Of a DNA stretch of 64,000 nt, positions 59,610 through 64,000 are shown piece by piece (the first letter of the stretch is position 1; every line of letters begins with the position of its first letter). This stretch comes from Pseudomonas cedrina subsp. cedrina (lineage in GTDB: Bacteria > Pseudomonadota > Gammaproteobacteria > Pseudomonadales > Pseudomonadaceae), in contig NZ_MNPW01000011.1 of the NCBI RefSeq assembly GCF_001983175.1, positions 179,335 through 243,334 of the forward strand, given 5' to 3'. The notes under the pieces were generated by a model that saw nothing but the letters and a program-made list of their open reading frames with translations, was not told the DNA's origin and searched no databases. Position numbers and translations under genes: made by a program.

Positions 59610-60362
59610 CTATTTGTTTTTTTTGAGGCTGCGATTGGCTGCAGCGAACTTTTCATCCAGCGTTCGTTTGCCCAGGCCTGGTACCTCGCTATAGCGTGCG
59701 ATAACTGCATCGACGATTGCAGATTGGCTCTTGAACACGGATAGAGGGTTACCTGCAGGTGATTGGTCCAAAAAAAGGTTGAGCAAAGCACCGATGATGT
59801 TAAGGTATACAATTTCTGAACGATCGCTAACTGGTTTTTTTGTGTTTAATAGTTGACTTATTTCCTCTTTTTCCAAGCCGATCGCTTGGAGGTCTTTAAG
59901 CAGAGACTGGTATATCTGCTCATTTTCTTTTAATTTTAATTGCAGTGCATCACGATCCGCTTGGAGCGTTAGGTAGCTGTCGATATTAATTGGCACTTTA
60001 TCATTGGGCACATTCTCAAATAAAAAGCTAGGCCGTTGGTCTGGATGGTAGAGGAGCATCCAAAGCTTTAGATCGTTATGCCTGATAGTCAACTGAAGTG
60101 GGTCGACTTTTGCCCCTGAGGGAACAGATATCCCTAAGCAGCCATACATAAGTTCGCCATGGTGTATGGCATCATAAATTTTTTCTATGTTTGTGTGTAA
60201 GCAAGGCCATTGAGGAAAAATGGTTTTCAACGTAATTGGCCAAGAGGGCGCTGATTCTAAAATTTGTGTTTCATAATCCATGAGGTTACACCAACGCAAT
60301 GCAGCCTCAATTGGCCTGTAAAATATTTTGGCATTTTTATTGTAGCTAGAGGTTGCGTACAT
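59610..60362 (-). CDS. Hypothetical AT-rich gene at ICE end
   Basis: A 250-residue soluble protein without a recognised family. It has a central coiled coil (LTLQADRDALQLKLKENEQIYQSLLKDLQAIGLEKEEISQLL) and a conserved-looking C-terminus (IVDAVIARYSEVPGLGKRTLDEKFAAANRSLKKNK) after a hydrophobic helix with YLNIIGALLNLFLDQ. AGGAGG seven bases before the ATG at 60362 sets the start. Base composition is much richer in A and T than the neighbouring genes, suggesting a separate origin. It lies between the last replication-module gene and the chromosome. Confidence 0.65.
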   Translation of the reverse strand: MYATSSYNKNAKIFYRPIEAALRWCNLMDYETQILESAPSWPITLKTIFPQWPCLHTNIEKIYDAIHHGELMYGCLGISVPSGAKVDPLQLTIRHNDLKLWMLLYHPDQRPSFLFENVPNDKVPINIDSYLTLQADRDALQLKLKENEQIYQSLLKDLQAIGLEKEEISQLLNTKKPVSDRSEIVYLNIIGALLNLFLDQSPAGNPLSVFKSQSAIVDAVIARYSEVPGLGKRTLDEKFAAANRSLKKNK

Positions 60363-61277
60363 GCAGGAGCCTCCTTTCTCTCCATTTGATTTATCTAGCA
60401 AACGAGTCCTAATACCGGCTAGCCCGACGGGATCAGCTCCTGCTAACCATATTGTGTTTGTTGCACGCCGCAAGCTTAAGAAGCGGACTCGGTGTGATTC
60501 ATGAAGGAAGTGCCCTGTATAGACAGTCCTCGGGTCAAGCCTGCGCCAAAAGGAACAATTATAGTGATTTAATCAGGACTTTCATGGATCTATCTAGATT
60601 CATTTGTTCTATAATAAGTTATTATTAATCATTTTTGTCTCGCGAAGTGAGGGCAGGTGGCGCATGTTGATTCATATGGATCGATGTGCGTTTGAAGTGA
60701 CGTTAGGCTTCTTATTCTTTTTGCTGTTACGTATTGACGAGGTTGACTCTCTGAATCTTGAGTCGAGTCTCTCGACCTATCTTCAATAGGGAATGATTTT
60801 CGCGCGCTTTTTGATTATTCCCGACAGTGTCCGCATTCGTCAGGCGAACGAATCGACACCTTTGCAGTGGTCTGAAGACCTACATTCGATGCGCTGTTTG
60901 CACGCTTTGCGAACTGCATATCAAAACATCAGGTTTCGATCCTGTACGGGAATTGACGCAGGTATTGATAAGGCCTGAATTCGATACGTTTGCGGCCGAA
61001 GCGTTGAACATTCCGTTGCGAATGCAAGTCACAGTAAAGAACCAAACTGACCGATGCCGTACTCGGCGACCTTTGTCGAGACGGTTTTTCCTGGCAGCAC
61101 TCGGCCATCTCTCGCCCCCCGCATTTAAGCGATTGATCGCAGCCGTCACTTTCGAGGGTGAATGTGTGCGGGTTCACTTTGATTAGACTGCACCCCGAGT
61201 CTTTTCATGGCGCGACAATGCCATAAGGTTGCGGGTGATGCCGGTATGGCATCGCGGCCTGGTCTGAAGGAGTATGC
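60363..61277. other. Intergenic stretch holding the probable ICE/chromosome boundary
   Basis: About 915 bases separate the last element-like gene from sthA. The left two thirds are AT-rich; the last hundred bases before sthA look chromosomal. No tRNA gene, tRNA 3' end or clear att repeat is visible. A GTG-started frame on the plus strand (60827-61186, 119 codons, ending GHLSPPAFKRLIAAVTFEG) has no ribosome site and matches nothing I recognise; it could be a relic. Confidence 0.5.
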
Positions 61278-62671
61278 ATGGCAGTCTACAACTACGACGT
61301 GGTGGTGTTGGGTTCCGGCCCGGCGGGAGAAGGCGCGGCAATGAATGCCGCCAAGGCAGGGCGCAAGGTGGCGATGGTCGATAGTCGTCGCCAGGTCGGC
61401 GGGAACTGCACTCACTTGGGCACCATCCCGTCCAAGGCCCTGCGTCACTCGGTGCGGCAGATCATGCAGTTCAACACCAACCCGATGTTCCGGGCGATTG
61501 GTGAGCCGCGCTGGTTCTCGTTCCCGGACGTTTTGAAAAGCGCCGAAAAAGTCATCTCCAAACAAGTGGCTTCGCGTACCGGCTACTACGCCCGTAACCG
61601 CGTCGACGTGTTCTTCGGCACCGGCAGCTTCGCCGACGAGCAAACCATCGAAGTGGTCTGCGCCAACGGCGTGGTTGAAAAACTGGTGGCCAAGCACATC
61701 ATCATCGCCACCGGCTCGCGCCCGTATCGCCCGGCGGACATCGATTTCCATCACCCGCGTATCTACGATAGCGACACCATCCTCAGCCTCGGCCACACCC
61801 CGCGCAAACTCATCGTTTACGGCGCCGGCGTGATCGGTTGCGAATACGCCTCGATCTTCAGCGGTCTGGGTGTGCTGGTGGAGCTGGTAAACAACCGTGG
61901 TCAGTTGCTGAGCTTCCTCGACTCGGAAATCTCCCAGGCCCTGAGCTACTACTTCAGCAACAACAACATCACGGTTCGCCATAACGAAGACTACGACCGC
62001 GTCGAAGGCGTGGACAATGGCGTGATCCTGCACCTCAAATCCGGCAAGAAGATCAAGGCCGACGCCTTGCTCTGGTGCAACGGTCGTACCGGCAACACCG
62101 ATCAGTTGGGTCTGGAAAACATCGGCGTGAAGGTCAACAGCCATGGCCAGATCGAAGTCGACGAGGCGTACCGCACCTGTGTGCCGAGCATCTACGGCGC
62201 TGGCGACGTGATCGGCTGGCCGAGCCTGGCCAGTGCCGCCACGACCAGGGGCGTTCGGCCGCCGGCAGCATCGTCGATAACGGCAGCTGGCGCTTTGTGA
62301 ATGACGTGCCGACCGGCATCTATACCATTCCGGAAATCAGCTCGATCGGCAAGAACGAGCAGGAACTGACCCAGGCCAAGGTGCCGTACGAAGTCGGCAA
62401 GGCCTTCTTCAAGAGCATGGCGCGGGCGCAGATCGCCGGCGAGCCGCAAGGTATGCTGAAGATCCTGTTCCACCGCGAAACCCTGGAGATGCTGGGCGTT
62501 CACTGCTTCGGTTACCAGGCGTCGGAGATCGTGCACATCGGTCAGGCGATCATGAACCAGCCAGGCGAACTGAACACGTTGAAGTACTTCGTCAACACCA
62601 CGTTCAACTACCCAACCATGGCCGAAGCCTATCGGGTCGCCGCGTACGACGGTCTCAACCGGCTTTTTTGA
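61278..62671 (+). pseudogene. sthA: Soluble pyridine nucleotide transhydrogenase, frameshifted
   Basis: SthA balances NADH and NADPH in the cytoplasm with a bound flavin. The first 320 codons are intact: YDVVVLGSGPAGEGAAMNAAKAG (FAD site), CTHLGTIPSKALRH, a Gly-rich VYGAGVIGCEYASIF and GAGDVIGWPSLASAA. After codon 321 (near 62240) the frame breaks. The rest (SAAGSIVDNGSWRFVNDVPTGIYTIPEIS through YRVAAYDGLNRLF) continues in the +1 frame. The full length, 1394 bases, is exactly one base short of a 464-residue gene; GCCGCC-ACGAC reads as GCCGCC-TACGAC with a lost T. AAGGAG precedes the ATG. It is either a true mutation or an assembly error; the second frame has no start of its own. Confidence 0.88.
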
Positions 62672-62978
62672 GCGACTCCGGCCGGAGAGACCGATTTCAG
62701 CAATTCTCGAGCGTGGCAGTGGCCAAACCGAGAAAGTCTGTAACCAGGCTGTTGATTGTGATTCCAATAAGGCTGAATGAATAACAAAAAGTCCCTGTAA
62801 GAGGGCGGCGGAAGTTTGGGATCCTGGTAGCCTATCAATGAACTTTATTGTTTCTGTGTGGCAGTCTGACTCGTGTTCTTAATATTAAATTCAGGCATAG
62901 AGTTGGATCATTATCGACGAAAAAAATTGTCGGTGCCGAGGTCGTTCGGCACCGCTCAATGAGATCGAAAGTCATGCA
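62672..62978. other. Intergenic region, 307 bases
   Basis: Between sthA and the flavin reductase stop. It contains CTCCGG/CCGGAG just after the sthA stop, without a T-run, and the reductase terminator at its right end. No gene is seen. Confidence 0.5.
62914..62954 (-). terminator. Intrinsic terminator of the flavin reductase gene
   Basis: On the minus strand CGGTGCCGA (62954-62946) pairs perfectly with TCGGCACCG (62939-62931), followed by ACAATTTTTTT. It lies 25 bases after the reductase stop. Confidence 0.8.
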
Positions 62979-63461
62979 TCAGGCAAACGTGACGTTGTCC
63001 ATCTTGCCGTAACGGCGATCGACATAGATCAGTGGGTCCGGTGTACTTTCGGTAAACACTTCTTCGACCTTTCCGATAAAGATGCCGTGGGTACCGAACT
63101 CAACTGCTTTGACGTTTCGACAAACAATCGATGCCTGTGCGCCCTCCAGTCGATGGATACCCGAGGTTGTTTTGATCCAGGTTCCGAATTCAAACCGGGC
63201 TTCACCTTTGACCTTGCCCGCACAGGCGACGGAAATATCAGCCTGTTGATGGTGCAGAATGTTGATGATGAAGGGGGCGCCACTCGCCAGTACCGGAAAC
63301 AGCGAGGCGGATTTGTTGACGCAGATCAGCATGGAGGGCGGCTCCATGGACAGTTCGCTCACGGCAGTGGCGGACATGGCGTAGCGTCCGTTTTGGTCGG
63401 CAGTCGTTATCACGACCACGGCTTTGGCCAGGCGCTGCAGGGCTTGCTTCAAGTCTTCCAC
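62979..63461 (-). CDS. Flavin reductase family protein
   Basis: The 160-residue protein has the flavin reductase-like (split-barrel, FMN-binding) pattern: LKQALQRLAKAVVVITTADQNGRYAMSATAVSELSMEPPSMLICVNKSASLFPVL, FIINILHHQQADISVACAG and the C-terminal PLIYVDRRYGKM. Such enzymes supply reduced flavin to two-component monooxygenases (HpaC-type). The start is a GTG at 63461 with AGGAG eight bases upstream; the ATG at 63536 lacks a site. No oxygenase partner is visible in the window. Confidence 0.88.
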   Translation of the reverse strand: MEDLKQALQRLAKAVVVITTADQNGRYAMSATAVSELSMEPPSMLICVNKSASLFPVLASGAPFIINILHHQQADISVACAGKVKGEARFEFGTWIKTTSGIHRLEGAQASIVCRNVKAVEFGTHGIFIGKVEEVFTESTPDPLIYVDRRYGKMDNVTFA

Positions 63462-63760
63462 GATAGATACTCCTGTCTGTCTTGTTGTTTGCGAGCCACC
63501 CGACGATGGCGTTAGCTCTGACTCTATAGCTATCAAAGAAAGGAAACCTCACCGCGTTGTGTGACATTTCGCTGTTGCATCTTCAGTGGTTTGGGCTGTG
63601 GGGGGCTGCCTCTCCCTCCGTTTCAGAAGGCCTTTAGCGACATTTCGTCAGGCGGACAGATACGTTTATTTGGCGTGTCACACATGTGGGTGATTGCACC
63701 TGTGGGGGGCAAATTGTTTCAGTAGTCTTAATAAATATAAAAACAAGAGGAGTGATGTAA
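63462..63760. other. Intergenic region, 299 bases
   Basis: Divergent gap between the flavin reductase and the last gene. The right half is AT-rich (TAATAAATATAAAAAC), which may serve as the promoter of the following gene. No further structure was recognised. Confidence 0.4.
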
Positions 63761-64000
63761 TTGGACAAAATCTGTATTGCTGAAGGCGTTGTCGTTGAAC
63801 AAGGCGAGAAGAAAAACTCAAAATCTTCTGGTCGTACTGCGGTCGGCATGGTCCTGGCAGGCATAGCCATGTTGCTGTTTTTCTGCGGATCGCCCAGTGC
63901 TGAGGAGACAGTCGCCGCAGTTGATCCCGGTCTGTTTAGTGCAGCGCCGAGCGCTAAGGAAGAGGGAGCCGTATCGGGCTTTAGTGGATTCTACGGTGTC
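63761..64000 (+). CDS. Membrane-anchored protein, partial at window edge
   Basis: An open frame starts with TTG at 63761, eight bases after AAGAGGAG, and runs 80 codons to the edge. It has a short basic cytoplasmic N-terminus (EQGEKKNSKSSGRTA), one hydrophobic helix (VGMVLAGIAMLLFFCGS, about residues 29-45) and a Ser/Ala/Glu-rich stretch after it. The ending SGFSGFYGV may be the start of the folded part. I do not recognise the family from this piece. Confidence 0.6.
   Translation, partial: MDKICIAEGVVVEQGEKKNSKSSGRTAVGMVLAGIAMLLFFCGSPSAEETVAAVDPGLFSAAPSAKEEGAVSGFSGFYGV

Larger units (their letters stand above)
1..60362. mobile_element. Integrative and conjugative element, PFGI-1/PAGI-2/ICEclc type (partial)
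   Basis: The stretch contains a conserved set of ICE families in the usual order: AlpA, ParA, ParB, DUF2857, STY4528-like, TIGR03761, DUF3158, SSB, TopB, DUF3577, RadC, PilL, TIGR03759, lytic transglycosylase, TIGR03765, TraD, TIGR03747, then RAQPRD, TIGR03758, TIGR03745, TIGR03750, TIGR03746, TIGR03749 and TIGR03752. The left end lies beyond position 1. The right end is placed at the last gene that looks element-borne, and could lie anywhere up to the sthA promoter near 61.2 kb. No integrase, tRNA gene or att repeat is visible. About 36 kb of siderophore cargo (4425-40440) splits the conjugation genes. Family assignments come from recognising the proteins, not from a search. Confidence 0.9.

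Noticed and set aside
60827..61186. 119-codon plus-strand frame upstream of sthA
   Set aside because: GTG start without a ribosome site and no recognisable family; kept only as a possible relic in the intergenic note.
1..64000. CRISPR arrays, rRNA or tRNA genes
   Set aside because: No regularly spaced repeat series and no tRNA-like cloverleaf or rRNA segment was seen when reading the window.

Overview
The window looks like Pseudomonas DNA of the P. fluorescens type: high GC in the coding parts, PchA/B/C/D-like salicylate genes, a REP-type inverted pair and a chromosomal sthA. Positions 1 to about 60.4 kb are one end of a large integrative and conjugative element (ICE) of the PFGI-1 / PAGI-2 / ICEclc superfamily. 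Positions 61.3-64 kb are ordinary-looking chromosome. Neither an integrase nor a tRNA attachment site lies in the window, so the element continues beyond position 1 and its exact right end is not resolved.

ICE backbone. Almost all backbone genes are on the minus strand. From the right they are: an alpA-parA-small gene-parB-DUF2857 module (59494-55982) laid out like the ICEclc bistability operon; replication and processing genes STY4528-like, TIGR03761, DUF3158, SSB and TopB (55985-50730); a regulatory patch with an XRE repressor and a FecR-like small protein (50692-49884); a noncoding stretch with strong hairpins and a structured leader (49883-49015); DUF3577, RadC and two unknown genes; then the conjugation genes pilL, a coiled-coil protein, TIGR03759, a lytic transglycosylase, TIGR03765, TraD and TIGR03747 (46603-40685). 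The mating-pair genes resume at 4251-1: RAQPRD, TIGR03758, TIGR03745, TIGR03750, TIGR03746, TIGR03749 and TIGR03752.

Cargo. Between TIGR03747 and RAQPRD, inside the conjugation block, sits about 36 kb of siderophore genes (4425-40440). Fourteen tightly overlapping minus-strand genes (30672-4425) encode two NRPSs, two half-size ABC transporters, a saccharopine-dehydrogenase-like enzyme, two free-standing methyltransferases, a P450, a thiazolinyl imide reductase, a VOC-fold protein and the salicylate supply and activation set PchD, PchC, PchB and PchA. The NRPSs read ArCP-Cy-A-PCP-Cy-A-PCP and Cy-A(MT)-PCP-TE. This predicts salicylate plus three cyclised cysteines, one more ring than pyochelin and most like the architecture reported for coelibactin in Streptomyces. 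A divergent operon carries an ABC-2 ATPase, a giant permease and a TonB receptor. A second paralogous receptor faces it, followed by a PchR-type AraC regulator. Fur-like boxes and a shared promoter motif lie at both divergent promoter regions, so iron control is likely.

Working together. PchA and PchB make salicylate, PchD loads it on the ArCP, the NRPSs add three cysteines, and the tailoring enzymes methylate, reduce and oxidise. The receptors and ABC proteins handle the ferric (or other metal) complex, and AraC and Fur gate expression. Because the biosynthetic operon reads straight toward the downstream mating-pair genes with no visible terminator, iron starvation might also influence conjugation; this is inference. 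sthA to the right carries a one-base deletion that breaks its frame.
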